Made by a program: the position numbers and the translations under genes. A stretch of 42,492 nt of DNA from Puniceispirillum sp965657105. Its GTDB lineage: Bacteria; Pseudomonadota; Alphaproteobacteria; Puniceispirillales; Puniceispirillaceae. The notes beneath the pieces are model-generated. The model searched no databases and was not told where the DNA came from. It saw only the letters and a program-made list of their open reading frames with translations. Location of the stretch: the NCBI RefSeq assembly GCF_965657105.1, contig NZ_CBFHNB010000010.1, positions 1 through 42,492 on the forward strand. Reading direction: 5' to 3'. Position 1 is the stretch's first letter; the number at the start of each line of letters is the position of its first letter. This document shows positions 17,411 to 27,236 of the stretch, piece by piece.

Positions 17411-19039
17411 CTATACGAGGCGGGACTTTTCCATTGAAGCCGCCACAAACCCAGTAAAGAGTGGATGCGGATCAAATGGTTTGGATTTTAATTCCGGATG
17501 AAATTGCACCGCTACAAAGAATGGATGATCTGGCCGTTCAACAATTTCTGGCAAGCCCCCATCCGGTGAAAGACCAGACATTATCATGCCAGCTTCAGCC
17601 AAGGCATCTTTGTAGGTGACATTGACTTCATAACGATGCCGGTGCCGCTCATTAATAAGATGCTCGCCATAAAGCTGGCTTGCAAGTGAACCCTCGGTAA
17701 GCAGACACTCATAGGCACCAAGCCGCATTGTTCCCCCAAGATCATCTTCGGCACTACGCTGTTCTTTTGCATTACCTGAAGTCCATTCAGTCATAAGACC
17801 TACTAGTGGTATTTCAGTTTCGCCAAATTCACTTGAACCCGCACCTGTCATGCCGCACAGATTCCGCGCTGTCTCAAGCACGGCCATCTGCATGCCAAAA
17901 CAAATACCAAAATAGGGAATATTATTCTCACGGGCGAATTGAATAGCGTTAATTTTGCCAGTTGATCCGCGTTCACCGAATCCACCTGGCACAAGAATAC
18001 CGCTGACATGATGAAGCGACTCAACCGCCGCGCCTTCCTGCTCAAACAATTCAGAGTCAATCCATTCGATATTGACCTTTACCCCATTGGCAATACCGCC
18101 ATGGGTCAACGCCTCACCAAGTGATTTGTAAGAATCCTGTAACGAGGTGTATTTGCCTACAATGGCGATGGTTACTTCGCCTTCTGGATTAGCAACGGTG
18201 TTACATATGTTCTGCCAACGTTCGAGTGGCGGTGCAACATCATCAAGTCCAAAATGCCGCATAACTTCACGATCAAGACCTTCGTCGTGATAGGCAAGCG
18301 GCACCTGATAGATATTGCTTACATCACGAGCCAGAATAACCGCCGATTCACGGATGTTACAGAACAGGCCAATTTTGCCCCTTTGTTCTGCTGGCAGTTC
18401 ATGTTCTGTCCGGCACAAAAGGATATCAGGCTGAATTCCAACTGATTGTAGCTCTTTGACCGAATGCTGTGTTGGCTTGGTCTTTAACTCGCCAGCAGCC
18501 GCAATATAAGGCAGTAACGTCACATGCAGAAAACATGTTTGTTCGCGGCCTAGCTGGTTACCTAATTGCCTGATCGCCTCAAGAAACGGAAGTGATTCTA
18601 TGTCACCAACCGTGCCGCCAATTTCGCATAGGATAAAATCTTCATCATCTATATTTGACAAGACAAAGTTTTTAATAGCATCCGTCACATGCGGAATAAC
18701 CTGAATTGTCGCACCCAGATAATCACCCCGACGTTCTTTTGCCAGTACATCCGAATAGATGCGGCCAGCCGTTACATTGTCACTTTGCTTGGCATGAACG
18801 CCTGTAAACCGTTCATAATGTCCAAGATCAAGATCTGTCTCGGCGCCATCGTCGGTGACAAAAACTTCACCATGCTGAGTAGGCGACATCGTGCCAGGAT
18901 CGACATTCAAATAAGGGTCAAGTTTACGAAGGCGAACTTTATATCCGCGAGCCTGCAACAAAGCAGCAAGAGCGGCCGCGCCAAGTCCCTTTCCAAGGGA
19001 CGAAACCACACCACCAGTGATGAAAATAAAACGAGGCAT
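17411..19039 (-). CDS. pyrG: CTP synthase
   Basis: Glutamine-dependent amidation of UTP to CTP. I start at ATG 19039 (542 residues), since the family begins MxRFIFITGGVVSSLGKG; a GTG 30 bases upstream would add ten non-conserved residues. The synthase domain has GGVVSSLGKGLGAAALAALL, KLDPYLNVDPGTMSPTQHGE and EIGGTVGDIESLPFLEAIRQ. The C-terminal class-I glutamine amidotransferase domain has the nucleophile motif PYFGICFGMQMAV and the His-Glu pair in QFHPELKSKP. It lies downstream of secG with a 138-bp gap and directly ahead of kdsA. Confidence 0.97.
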   Translation of the reverse strand: MPRFIFITGGVVSSLGKGLGAAALAALLQARGYKVRLRKLDPYLNVDPGTMSPTQHGEVFVTDDGAETDLDLGHYERFTGVHAKQSDNVTAGRIYSDVLAKERRGDYLGATIQVIPHVTDAIKNFVLSNIDDEDFILCEIGGTVGDIESLPFLEAIRQLGNQLGREQTCFLHVTLLPYIAAAGELKTKPTQHSVKELQSVGIQPDILLCRTEHELPAEQRGKIGLFCNIRESAVILARDVSNIYQVPLAYHDEGLDREVMRHFGLDDVAPPLERWQNICNTVANPEGEVTIAIVGKYTSLQDSYKSLGEALTHGGIANGVKVNIEWIDSELFEQEGAAVESLHHVSGILVPGGFGERGSTGKINAIQFARENNIPYFGICFGMQMAVLETARNLCGMTGAGSSEFGETEIPLVGLMTEWTSGNAKEQRSAEDDLGGTMRLGAYECLLTEGSLASQLYGEHLINERHRHRYEVNVTYKDALAEAGMIMSGLSPDGGLPEIVERPDHPFFVAVQFHPELKSKPFDPHPLFTGFVAASMEKSRLV

Positions 19040-19177
19040 GGCCAAATTTAATACCTTATTGATGGGCACTTGGTAAGTGTCAAAATCACCATTTGGGTCA
19101 ATAAAATTTAATTGTTAGGATTGACAATCAGCTTCGTGACTATTCTGACGTTGAAATCACTGAACAGTCACGCATGT

Positions 19178-19492
19178 CTATTTGTCAGTTGGTACAGCTG
19201 GGCCGCTTACAGGCGCTGGTGTGTTATTGATAACATCATCAACAATAGACACTGATTCTTTACCAGCACCCGCCAAGATCGCAAGAATAATTGAAGTCGT
19301 GAAAAATCCTGCCGCCAGAACGGTTGTTACACGTGTCATAAGATTTGCCGTGCCGCGTGCGGTCATAAAACCGCCACCTGAGCCACCACCACCGATGCCA
19401 AGACCTCCACCTTCACTTCGTTGCAATAGAACAGCACCAACAAGGCCAAGGGCAATCAAAATATGTATGGTTAAAACCAAGGTTTGCATCAT
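19178..19492 (-). CDS. secG: SecG preprotein translocase subunit
   Basis: Small integral membrane subunit of SecYEG. 104 residues with two hydrophobic helices (about 3-22 and 52-72) separated by the family's glycine-rich cytoplasmic loop (RSEGGGLGIGGGGSGGGFMT) followed by TARGTANLMTR. The C-terminal tail is short and variable. It sits between tpiA and pyrG, the common tpiA-secG-pyrG order. Starting at the first or second of two consecutive ATG codons makes little difference. Confidence 0.95.
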   Translation of the reverse strand: MMQTLVLTIHILIALGLVGAVLLQRSEGGGLGIGGGGSGGGFMTARGTANLMTRVTTVLAAGFFTTSIILAILAGAGKESVSIVDDVINNTPAPVSGPAVPTDK

Positions 19493-19568
19493 TATTTTCC
19501 TGCATTAACACTTAATGGCGCGGTTATAGGGCGAAACCGCGATTATTTCAACAAAATACTCATAATCG

Positions 19569-20312
19569 CTATGTAACATTAGATGCAGCTTCACAAATGG
19601 CCTCAAATCCATTTGCATCTAGGCTAGCACCGCCGACCAATGCCCCGTCGACAGCCGGTAATGATAGAATTTCAGTTGCATTGCCAGGCTTTACCGAACC
19701 GCCATAAAGCACCGGAATATGCGTATCACTTCTGTTCGGAAATGCCGAAGAAAGCCAATTGCTGATGTTTTCGTGCATTGCCGCAATATCTTCTAATGAC
19801 GGCACCAAGCCAGTGCCAATCGCCCAGACAGGTTCATAAGCGACAATCAACCTAGTCGGATCCATAGCCAAGGGGATCGAGCCTTGCAATTGTGCAAGCA
19901 CAACGGTTTCGGCATTACCAGCCTCCCGAGCATTGCGGGTTTCGCCAACACAGATCATAACATCCAGATCACGCGCAAGCGCTGCATTGGCCTTGGCCAT
20001 AATGAGTGCATCAACTTCACCATGATCGCTACGCCGTTCAGAATGTCCAACTAGAACCATTTTAGCACCACTGTCGCGCAACATGAGTGCCGAAACATCA
20101 CCTGTGTGGGCGCCAGAATCGGCGGTGTGGCAATCCTGTCCGCCAAGCGTTATGTCACTTTGTGCAAGCCTTATTGACATGGGGATGATATATGGGTGCG
20201 GCGCAAACAAAACACGCTTTACATTGTTAAAGGAAATAGCTGCAAAGCGGCTAGCTAGCATCCCGGCCGTTTCAAGGTCAGGATTCATTTTCCAATTTGC
20301 TGCTATAATCAT
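19569..20312 (-). CDS. tpiA: Triose-phosphate isomerase
   Basis: Interconverts dihydroxyacetone phosphate and glyceraldehyde 3-phosphate. 247 residues, complete. Active-site residues are visible: Asn6 and Lys8 in ANWKMN, catalytic His90 in VGHSERR, the base Glu in VAYEPVWAIGTG, and the phosphate-binding YGGSVKPGNA and DGALVGGASL. It heads the minus-strand block with secG, pyrG, kdsA and eno downstream, so two glycolytic genes flank it. A good promoter candidate lies about 40 bases upstream. Confidence 0.97.
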   Translation of the reverse strand: MIIAANWKMNPDLETAGMLASRFAAISFNNVKRVLFAPHPYIIPMSIRLAQSDITLGGQDCHTADSGAHTGDVSALMLRDSGAKMVLVGHSERRSDHGEVDALIMAKANAALARDLDVMICVGETRNAREAGNAETVVLAQLQGSIPLAMDPTRLIVAYEPVWAIGTGLVPSLEDIAAMHENISNWLSSAFPNRSDTHIPVLYGGSVKPGNATEILSLPAVDGALVGGASLDANGFEAICEAASNVT

Positions 20313-20348
20313 CGAGCTAATTCCATTTTTGAGTCATTATTAAAAAAC

Positions 20349-20376
20349 ATTATAATAGCAGTAATTTGCTGGTAAA
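20349..20376 (-). promoter_or_regulatory. Candidate sigma-70 promoter of tpiA
   Basis: On the minus strand TTTACC (20371-20376) and a perfect TATAAT (20349-20354) are separated by 16 bp. Initiation near 20342 would give a leader of about 30 bases before the tpiA ATG. Confidence 0.5.
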
Positions 20377-20451
20377 GACTTAGAAAATGTTGAAAAGACC
20401 ACTAACATTCGTAAAATCATGCTGTTTTTATGGCGTATTGTTCAAATCAAG

Positions 20452-20480
20452 TTGCCGATAGTCACGTCAACAAGTATTAA
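20452..20480 (+). promoter_or_regulatory. Candidate sigma-70 promoter of ppiD-trpE
   Basis: TTGCCG (20452-20457) and TATTAA (20475-20480), each four of six matches to consensus, are separated by 17 bp. The leader to ppiD would be about 85 bases. It diverges from the tpiA promoter in the same gap. Confidence 0.4.
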
Positions 20481-20570
20481 TGGGACAAGTTCAACAATAA
20501 TGCGTTCATGCGGGGCGCGGCTTGCTGTATGGCATGACGCATCCCTCACCAACTAAAGATAGAGATTAAT

Positions 20571-22433
20571 ATGCTTCAGGCCATGCGTAGCGGCGCTAAA
20601 TCCCCTATAATGAAAGCTTTCCTTGTGTTTCTTGCAGGCGGTTTTGCGCTCTGGGGCGTTGGCGACATAACAACCGGCCTGATCGGCGGTAGTGATAAAG
20701 CTGTGTCAGCAAGCGAAGAAAGCCTGTCACCCCGCGAAGTGGCGCTTGAATTTGAGCGCGCTCGTCGTAATTATATGCCAAATGCATCAACTGGTGAGGC
20801 GTTACAAACCGGACTTTTATCAGAAATTGTTGGTTCGCTGTCCCGTGCAGTCATCTTCAACGCTGAAAATAATGCGCTTGGCCTGACTGTTACCCGTGCG
20901 ATGCAACGTGACGCTGTTGCCAATGAAACCAATTTTCAAGATGAAATGGGAAACTTTTCCGAAGGGCGGTTCATGCAGACACTGGCCAGCGCCGGCATCA
21001 GCGAAGCTGAATATCTAGGCCGCGTCGATAGTGCATTAAAGCGTGGCCAATTGACCCAAGCCCTTGCTGCGGGTGTTGTCTCTAACAAAGCCGCTGATAC
21101 TTTGCTGACCAAATATGAGCTTCAGCAACGGGTGGTAAAGATGCAAAGCTTTGCTGTTGACGCTGACAATATTGGAACACCATCCGACGCTGATCTCGAT
21201 ACATATTTTTCCGAAAATAAATCCAGCTACGATGCTCCTACAGTTCGTTCGGCACGGGTTGGTTTTATTTCAGCCACGCTGATCGAAGCTGATGTCGAAA
21301 TTTCAGAAGATATGGTCAAAGACGCTTTTGGCACGCGTATTGATGAGTTTTCCACGCCTGAAACACGTGTTGTGCGCCAAATGGTATTTGAAAATGCCGA
21401 AAAAGCTAACGAAGCGCTTGAGCGCGTTGATAAAGGCGAAGACTTTAACGCAGTCGCTGCTGATATGCTGAATTGGACGGATACTGACGTTATGCTGGGA
21501 ACCGTGACGCGTGATGGGCTTGATGGTGCAATCGCCGATGCCGTATTTGATGCCAGCGTCAACGTTGCGACCGGACCGGTGGAGACATTGTTTGGCCAAC
21601 ATATATTGATCGTCGATGACATTACCGAGGGTGGAAACGCAACACTTGAAGATGTTCGTGACGAGATCACCAGTACGTTACGTAGTGAAGAAGCTATTGA
21701 TCTGCTTTATGAACGCGCCAATCTTCTCGAAGATGAGATTGCTTCGGGTGCCAGCCTTGACGAAGCGCTTGGCAAGGTCGGCGGCAAGATCGTGACGATT
21801 AACGATATTGACCGCAATGGGCTTGATATTGATGGTCAGCCGATAGTGGACGATTCCGAAATCGTCCAAGAAAGTGCCATCATCGAAGCTATATGGACGA
21901 ATGATGTCGGCACGTTAAGTGTCTTGCAGGAAGCCAGCGCAGATATTTTCTTCATGGTGGATGTGACTACAGAAACTGAGGCAAGGCCTCGTTCGCTGGA
22001 TGAAGTGAAACAACGTGCAATCCAAGATTGGAAGCTTGTACAGGCTATAAAATCCGCACGTGCTGCAGCTGATGCCGCCATTGCCGATCCCGCTAGTTTT
22101 GACAATATTGCGGCAAGTACAAAATTCCGTCGCAATGGTCTTGGCCTTGATCACGAAGCAGCACGGCTGATCGCTAACACGGCTTTTGCGCAGGCAAATG
22201 GTGATTTTGGTATTGTGGAAACAGGCACCGAAGCTATCGCTGTGATGACAAGTGAAATCATTGAGGCAGAGCAAAGCGAGATTGACGACACCAACAAGAT
22301 GGTTGCCGATATAATGAAAAATGCGATCACAGAAGATGTCATCAGCTTTATGGCCATCAACCTATCTCAAGAGCATGATCTGCAAATCAACATTGAGCCA
22401 GTTCGGCAATTGTTGGTGGGAAGTCAGCAGTAA
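20571..22433 (+). CDS. ppiD: PpiD-like membrane-anchored peptidyl-prolyl isomerase
   Basis: Periplasmic folding factor of the SurA/PpiD group, anchored in the inner membrane. 620 residues: a short basic start, one signal-anchor helix (about 17-36: AFLVFLAGGFALWGVGDITT), an N-terminal SurA-like helical domain (about 50-240), a parvulin-type isomerase domain (about 265-360, from VRQMVFENAEKANEALERV to FGQHILIVDDI), and a second helical region that completes the chaperone fold. The start MLQAMRSGAKSP is typical of the alphaproteobacterial family. It lies between tpiA (divergent) and trpE, whose ATG overlaps the ppiD stop by one base. Confidence 0.9.
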   Translation: MLQAMRSGAKSPIMKAFLVFLAGGFALWGVGDITTGLIGGSDKAVSASEESLSPREVALEFERARRNYMPNASTGEALQTGLLSEIVGSLSRAVIFNAENNALGLTVTRAMQRDAVANETNFQDEMGNFSEGRFMQTLASAGISEAEYLGRVDSALKRGQLTQALAAGVVSNKAADTLLTKYELQQRVVKMQSFAVDADNIGTPSDADLDTYFSENKSSYDAPTVRSARVGFISATLIEADVEISEDMVKDAFGTRIDEFSTPETRVVRQMVFENAEKANEALERVDKGEDFNAVAADMLNWTDTDVMLGTVTRDGLDGAIADAVFDASVNVATGPVETLFGQHILIVDDITEGGNATLEDVRDEITSTLRSEEAIDLLYERANLLEDEIASGASLDEALGKVGGKIVTINDIDRNGLDIDGQPIVDDSEIVQESAIIEAIWTNDVGTLSVLQEASADIFFMVDVTTETEARPRSLDEVKQRAIQDWKLVQAIKSARAAADAAIADPASFDNIAASTKFRRNGLGLDHEAARLIANTAFAQANGDFGIVETGTEAIAVMTSEIIEAEQSEIDDTNKMVADIMKNAITEDVISFMAINLSQEHDLQINIEPVRQLLVGSQQ

Positions 22434-23929
22434 TGTCGGATATATCCGATAGCTTTGACAGCTTTGTTGGCCGTTTTGAAGCTAATAAACCGTCTTTGCT
22501 TCACCGCGTCTTTATTGCCGATACCCAGACACCTGTCTCGGCCTTTTTGAAGCTGGGCAATGACAAGCATAACTGTTTCCTGCTCGAGTCAGTTGAAGGC
22601 GGTGAAGTACGGGGACGCTTTTCAGTCATCGGCATGAATCCGGATCTGATCTGGCGTTGTCGTGGCAATGTGGCCGAATGTAACCGCGACCCGGCGAATA
22701 GCGATCATTTTGTCGCTGACAGCGCAGCACCACTTAGTTCTTTACGCATGCTTCTAGCTGAATCCGCCATGGATGATACGGGCGACTTGCCGCCAATGTC
22801 AGCAGGTCTATTCGGCTATTTCGGCTATGATATGATCCGGCATATCGAAAATATCCCCGACCAGAATGATGCGGCGTTTGATGTCTATGATTCCGTCCTG
22901 TTACGCCCTTCAATTGTCGCCATTTTTGACCGCTTGAAAGACACAATCACATTGGTCACACAAGTGCGCCCATCCGAATGGACAGATGCACAAGCAGCTT
23001 GGGATGCCGCGCAGAGCCGCTTGCAAGACGCGGTAAAAGCACTTGATGCACCTATACCACAAACCGAGGATGGCGATGCTAATGCCAGTTTGCCTGCGCC
23101 TGAAACAAATATGGTGAAGTCGGCCTTTCTCGATATGGTGCGCAAAGCCAAAGAACATATTAGAGCAGGAGACGTCTTTCAGGTTGTTTTATCACAGCGC
23201 TTTACAATCCCGTTTCATCTGCCAGCAATCAATCTTTACAGATCATTGCGTCGTCTGAATCCCTCACCTTTCCTGTTCTTCTTTGATTTTGGCAATCTTT
23301 CGATTGTTGGTTCAAGCCCCGAAATTCTGGTGCGTCTTCGCAATAAAGAAGTCACAATCCGCCCAATAGCAGGCACCCGCAAACGCGGCCTGACACAAGA
23401 AGAAGACGAAGCCAACGCTGCCAGCCTTATGGCTGACGTCAAAGAACGGGCAGAACATTTGATGCTTCTTGACCTTGGCCGCAATGATGTTGGACGCGTG
23501 TCCAAGCCAGGTTCAGTCAGGGTTAAATCAAATTACGATGTCGAATATTACTCGCATGTCATGCACATAGCCTCTCAAGTCGAAGGCACAATACGTGACG
23601 ATCTTGATGCTCTTGATGCCATGATTGCCGGATTTCCCGCTGGCACTGTATCAGGGGCGCCAAAAATTCGGGCGATGGAAATCATCGATGATATGGAGCC
23701 TGATCGGCGGGGCATCTACGCAGGTGCGATCGGTTACATTTCGGTCGCTGGAGAACTTGATACATGTATCGCGCTTCGCACCGCCGTGATCAAAGACCAG
23801 AAAATGCACGTACAGGCTGGCGCTGGTATTGTATATGACAGCGATCCTGAGGCTGAATATGAAGAAACGCAAAATAAAGCCCGCGCTTTGATAAGGGCGG
23901 CTGGTGAGGCACTACGCTTCAAAAAATAA
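22433..23929 (+). CDS. trpE: Anthranilate synthase component I
   Basis: Chorismate-using large subunit of anthranilate synthase, first step of tryptophan synthesis. 498 residues. The C-terminal chorismate-binding domain shows GDVFQVVLSQRF, IVGSSPEILVRL, RPIAGTRKRGLTQEEDE, LLDLGRNDVGRVSKPGSV, HIASQVEGTIRDDLD, AGFPAGTVSGAPKIRAMEI and RRGIYAGAIGYIS. The N-terminal domain carries the feedback region (FLLESVEGGEVRGRFSVIG). It is coupled to ppiD by a TAATG junction. The glutaminase partner trpG, which often follows trpE in this class, is not downstream; the next gene encodes an unrelated secreted protein after about 125 bp. Confidence 0.97.
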   Translation: MSDISDSFDSFVGRFEANKPSLLHRVFIADTQTPVSAFLKLGNDKHNCFLLESVEGGEVRGRFSVIGMNPDLIWRCRGNVAECNRDPANSDHFVADSAAPLSSLRMLLAESAMDDTGDLPPMSAGLFGYFGYDMIRHIENIPDQNDAAFDVYDSVLLRPSIVAIFDRLKDTITLVTQVRPSEWTDAQAAWDAAQSRLQDAVKALDAPIPQTEDGDANASLPAPETNMVKSAFLDMVRKAKEHIRAGDVFQVVLSQRFTIPFHLPAINLYRSLRRLNPSPFLFFFDFGNLSIVGSSPEILVRLRNKEVTIRPIAGTRKRGLTQEEDEANAASLMADVKERAEHLMLLDLGRNDVGRVSKPGSVRVKSNYDVEYYSHVMHIASQVEGTIRDDLDALDAMIAGFPAGTVSGAPKIRAMEIIDDMEPDRRGIYAGAIGYISVAGELDTCIALRTAVIKDQKMHVQAGAGIVYDSDPEAEYEETQNKARALIRAAGEALRFKK

Positions 23930-24054
23930 ATAAGAGCTAGTCAGCGTCTCTCTTAAATTAATATAATCTAATATTATGTTCAGCCTAAAGGTTAATGGCG
24001 GCACAATAGTTTGTTTGGTGCCGAAGGTGCCTGCTATGTAATGGAAAGCTATCT

Positions 24055-25275
24055 GTGCGCCGTCTTATTTTGATTTTTCATATCGTTATAGTGGCCATAA
24101 TGCCGTTACGCACGGCAGTTGCCGAATTACGTCTTGATACATGGAAAACATACGGTGCCATGGCTGAACAAGGAAGTGTATGTGCGGCTTTTGCCCGCCT
24201 GATGGAGTTACAATCCACAATCGATGCAAAACATGGCGCATTATGGTTTGAGCGCCGCAAATTTGCCGGGTCACTTATTCGACAGGCCAGCACTCTTGAG
24301 GGGGTGTCAATTGCTGGACAAGATGATATCAATGCTTTGGTAGACAGCTATGCAAGTTGGTTGATTTCAAATCTCGGCAACCAAGGCACCACGCAAAGCC
24401 TAGATAACGAAGCTCATTCGGCGGCAAGCGAAATGATCAAAGACGTTTGTTCTGATCTTTATGCACGTGCAGATAAAAGCATCATGCAAGCACATCCAGA
24501 GCTGGCCACTTGCCCTATTGTAGAAACACCCGATCCACTGGTCTGTACGTCGGGATCAGTAACAGAACCGATTAATGTAAAGGCTACAGATATGACCCAT
24601 GATGCACATGAAATCAAACGTGCCCGTGACGAAGTCGCCATGCTGACAGCACAGAACAAATCATTAAGAGCAAAATTACGAGCTTTACGGGCATCCACAT
24701 TAGAATTTGAAATGGCAGCGCGCACATCAAACGACAAAATGCCCATGAATATCGAACATGATAAAGCCTCGCCAGATTATACAAATCCAGATTATACAAA
24801 TATTGCCGCATCTGAACTGATCACAGATACGAAATTAGGCAGGAATATAAACATTGAAACCGACCTTGACGCCCGCACCGCATTGGCAGGCAGAAACAAA
24901 TATACAACACCTAATTTTGACAACGTGATACCAGATAAAAGCCAGCAGCAAGATGAAACTGCGACTATAGATCAAATAACGAAATCGCCGGTTAGGGCTA
25001 AGGTGACGCGCAATCGGAATATATCTAATCTATTTGTAGCGCAACTTGGATCCTACGCCTCTTCCCAGCAGGCCAATGACGGCATCCATTATCTGAAAAC
25101 CACTTTTAAAGATACTTTCAAGATGCTCGAACTAACCGTCGTTTCCAAAACCTCGCGCACTGGTCAACAGGTTTATGATCTTGTTACCGAAAAAAGCGAT
25201 CGCGCAGACATAGAAAATATCTGCAACTCACTGTGGGAACAGCGTTTTGGCTGCTTCGTGACATCTGCAAACTGA
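24055..25275 (+). CDS. Secreted SPOR-domain protein of unknown function
   Basis: Not recognised as a named gene. It is read from a GTG with GGAAAG seven bases upstream, 406 residues. The first 23 residues form a signal peptide (hydrophobic LILIFHIVIVAIM, then AVA, the likely cleavage site). A helical N-terminal region (about 25-160) contains cysteines at SVCAAF and KDVCSD. A short coiled coil follows (about 180-220: HEIKRARDEVAMLTAQNKSL), then a polar low-complexity linker with an internal duplication. The C-terminal 80 residues are a SPOR domain from NLFVAQLGSYASSQQANDGI, ending with the CNSLWEQRFGCFV cysteine pair common in such domains. SPOR domains bind glycan stripped of peptides at division septa, so a periplasmic cell-wall role is inferred. 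It has a signal peptide and not the FtsN-type anchor. Confidence 0.75.
   Translation: MRRLILIFHIVIVAIMPLRTAVAELRLDTWKTYGAMAEQGSVCAAFARLMELQSTIDAKHGALWFERRKFAGSLIRQASTLEGVSIAGQDDINALVDSYASWLISNLGNQGTTQSLDNEAHSAASEMIKDVCSDLYARADKSIMQAHPELATCPIVETPDPLVCTSGSVTEPINVKATDMTHDAHEIKRARDEVAMLTAQNKSLRAKLRALRASTLEFEMAARTSNDKMPMNIEHDKASPDYTNPDYTNIAASELITDTKLGRNINIETDLDARTALAGRNKYTTPNFDNVIPDKSQQQDETATIDQITKSPVRAKVTRNRNISNLFVAQLGSYASSQQANDGIHYLKTTFKDTFKMLELTVVSKTSRTGQQVYDLVTEKSDRADIENICNSLWEQRFGCFVTSAN
24772..24801 (+). repeat. Exact 15-bp tandem duplication in the SPOR-protein linker
   Basis: CCAGATTATACAAAT occurs twice head to tail (24772-24786 and 24787-24801), encoding the repeated peptide PDYTN. It lies in the unstructured linker and looks like a recent in-frame slippage event. 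Confidence 0.9.
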
Positions 25276-25412
25276 ATGACGTAATTACATGTCTTGGTCG
25301 CTTATATGAATACAGATGATAGGATAAACCATCTGGTTTCATTTAATTTGCAAAGAATAGGAATTTAGATATTGTAAATGATCTTGCTCAGTTTTGAGGA
25401 AAAATTAAGCCT

Positions 25413-27188
25413 ATGTCAGCCGCGCCGACCTCGGATCATTATGTCACATCAGCAAATTTGCCAGCCGCCTTTTTTAAGGCCGCACAACAATCGCCAGACA
25501 AACCCCTTTTATTTCACAAAGCTGGTGGAACATGGCATGGACAAAGCTGGGCCGAAATCTCAGAACAAGTGTGTAAGCTTGCCAGCACATTAGTCAAACA
25601 AGGTGTAAAATCAGGTGACCGCGTTGTGGTATCGGCTGAAAACCGTCCCGAATGGGCGATTGCCGATATTGCCATTATGTCAATCGGTGGGATCGTTGTC
25701 CCTGCCTATACGACGAACACCGAACAAGATCATCATTATATTATAGATCATTCATCGGCACATATTGCGATCACCTCATCTGGCAACCTGGCCCTACGTG
25801 TGGGTATGGCGGCGGCCCGGACGTCTAATTTTCATACCTTGATCGTTATGGATAAAACCACCACCCTGCCAGATATGGGTGACGCCGATGTTCTGTTTTG
25901 GCAAGACATCATGAAAGAGTCAACGCCGCTGGCTGATATCGACAGCCGTATTCATGCTATAGATACTGATGACGTATGCTGTTTCATATATACGTCAGGA
26001 ACCGGCGGTCGCCCCAAGGGGGTAATGCTCACACATCGATCGATTCAGGCTAATATTGACGCGGCAATTGAACTGCTTGCCGAAGGTAATGTATCGGAAA
26101 ACCAGCGTTTCCTGTCACTTCTACCACTATCTCATTCTTATGAGCATACAGCAGGCATGCATTTACCATTCCAGAGCAATTCTGAAGTCTGGTATTGCGA
26201 AAGTACCGATCAAATAGCGGCGAATCTTGTTGAAGTGTCGCCAACCTTGATGACGGCGGTGCCCAGGCTTTATGAAGTATTATATGAGCGCATTACACGC
26301 GGGGTCAGGATCAAAGGTGGCATTTCGGCAAAGCTGTTCGACATGGCAGTTAAGCTAGGCCGTAAACAGCTTGAAGGGCGGCTATTAATGCCGCATGAAT
26401 TTTTGCTTAACCGGATATTGGACAGACTGGTAAGGCAGAAAGTACATGCACGGCTTGGTGGCAAGCTAAAATATTTTGTGTCAGGCGGGGCGGCATTGAA
26501 TCCTGAAATCGGATCTTTTTTCATGGCATTGGGGGTTAAATTGCTGCAGGGATATGGCCAGACCGAAGCCTCGCCGCTTATTTCTGCCAACCGTCCCCAG
26601 AATATCAAAATAGAAACTGTTGGACCTGCTGTCAGCGGGGTCACAGTAAAACTTGCCAGTGATGGTGAAATTCTGGTGGCTGGTGATTTGCTGATGAAAG
26701 GTTATTGGCGGGATGAAGCCAGCACAGCCGCCGCCATTCGTGATGGCTGGCTTTATACAGGCGACCTTGGCTCCATTGACAAGGACGGCATGATCACGAT
26801 CACCGGACGCAAGAAAGATATCATTGTCAATTCGGGTGGTGAAAATATCGCCCCTGGGCGCGTCGAAGCCTTGCTATCGATTGAACCTGAAATCGAACAG
26901 ACGATGGTCGATGGGGATCGTCGCCCATGGCTTTCCGCGGTCATTGTTCCGTCGCAAGATACCTATGATATGGCAAAAGACCCTGAGCATTTAAAAACAC
27001 TAATTGCCAATGCTGTTGAACGTGCCAATAGCCGCCTATCACAAATTGAACGCGTGAGACGGTTTGTCATTGCTGATGAAAGCTTCACCACTGAAAATGG
27101 TTTGATGACAGCCACTTTAAAAGTTCGCCGCCATATGGTGCGTGATATTTATGGTGAGCAGATCGATGCGTTATATGGCAAAAGATAG
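25413..27188 (+). CDS. Long-chain fatty-acid CoA ligase (AMP-forming)
   Basis: ANL-superfamily adenylate-forming enzyme that activates fatty acids to acyl-CoA. 591 residues, the size of the FadD15 / long-chain acyl-CoA synthetase group. Motifs: the AMP-binding loop CFIYTSGTGGRPKGVMLTHR, the A5-type QGYGQTEASPLISANRP, the hinge region WLYTGDLGSIDKDGMITITG with GRKKDIIVNSGGENIAP, and a C-terminal domain ending in LKVRRHMVRDIY. Substrate chain length cannot be read from the sequence. GAGGA lies rather far (about 13 bases) upstream of the ATG. The gene stands alone in an apparent insertion between conserved clusters; the next transporter gene starts 48 bp later in the same direction. Confidence 0.9.
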   Translation: MSAAPTSDHYVTSANLPAAFFKAAQQSPDKPLLFHKAGGTWHGQSWAEISEQVCKLASTLVKQGVKSGDRVVVSAENRPEWAIADIAIMSIGGIVVPAYTTNTEQDHHYIIDHSSAHIAITSSGNLALRVGMAAARTSNFHTLIVMDKTTTLPDMGDADVLFWQDIMKESTPLADIDSRIHAIDTDDVCCFIYTSGTGGRPKGVMLTHRSIQANIDAAIELLAEGNVSENQRFLSLLPLSHSYEHTAGMHLPFQSNSEVWYCESTDQIAANLVEVSPTLMTAVPRLYEVLYERITRGVRIKGGISAKLFDMAVKLGRKQLEGRLLMPHEFLLNRILDRLVRQKVHARLGGKLKYFVSGGAALNPEIGSFFMALGVKLLQGYGQTEASPLISANRPQNIKIETVGPAVSGVTVKLASDGEILVAGDLLMKGYWRDEASTAAAIRDGWLYTGDLGSIDKDGMITITGRKKDIIVNSGGENIAPGRVEALLSIEPEIEQTMVDGDRRPWLSAVIVPSQDTYDMAKDPEHLKTLIANAVERANSRLSQIERVRRFVIADESFTTENGLMTATLKVRRHMVRDIYGEQIDALYGKR

Positions 27189-27236
27189 CTATCGCGCACG
27201 ATATCACAAGCACCCTGTCGTGGGAATGTTTGGGCA

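Noticed and set aside
19040..19069. GTG start for pyrG adding ten residues
   Set aside because: CTP synthases begin at the MxRFIF methionine, which is present as an ATG at 19039.
23930..23965. Possible terminator after trpE (TAAGAG ... CTCTTA)
   Set aside because: The stem is six AT-leaning base pairs with a 13-base loop and no T run; support is too weak.
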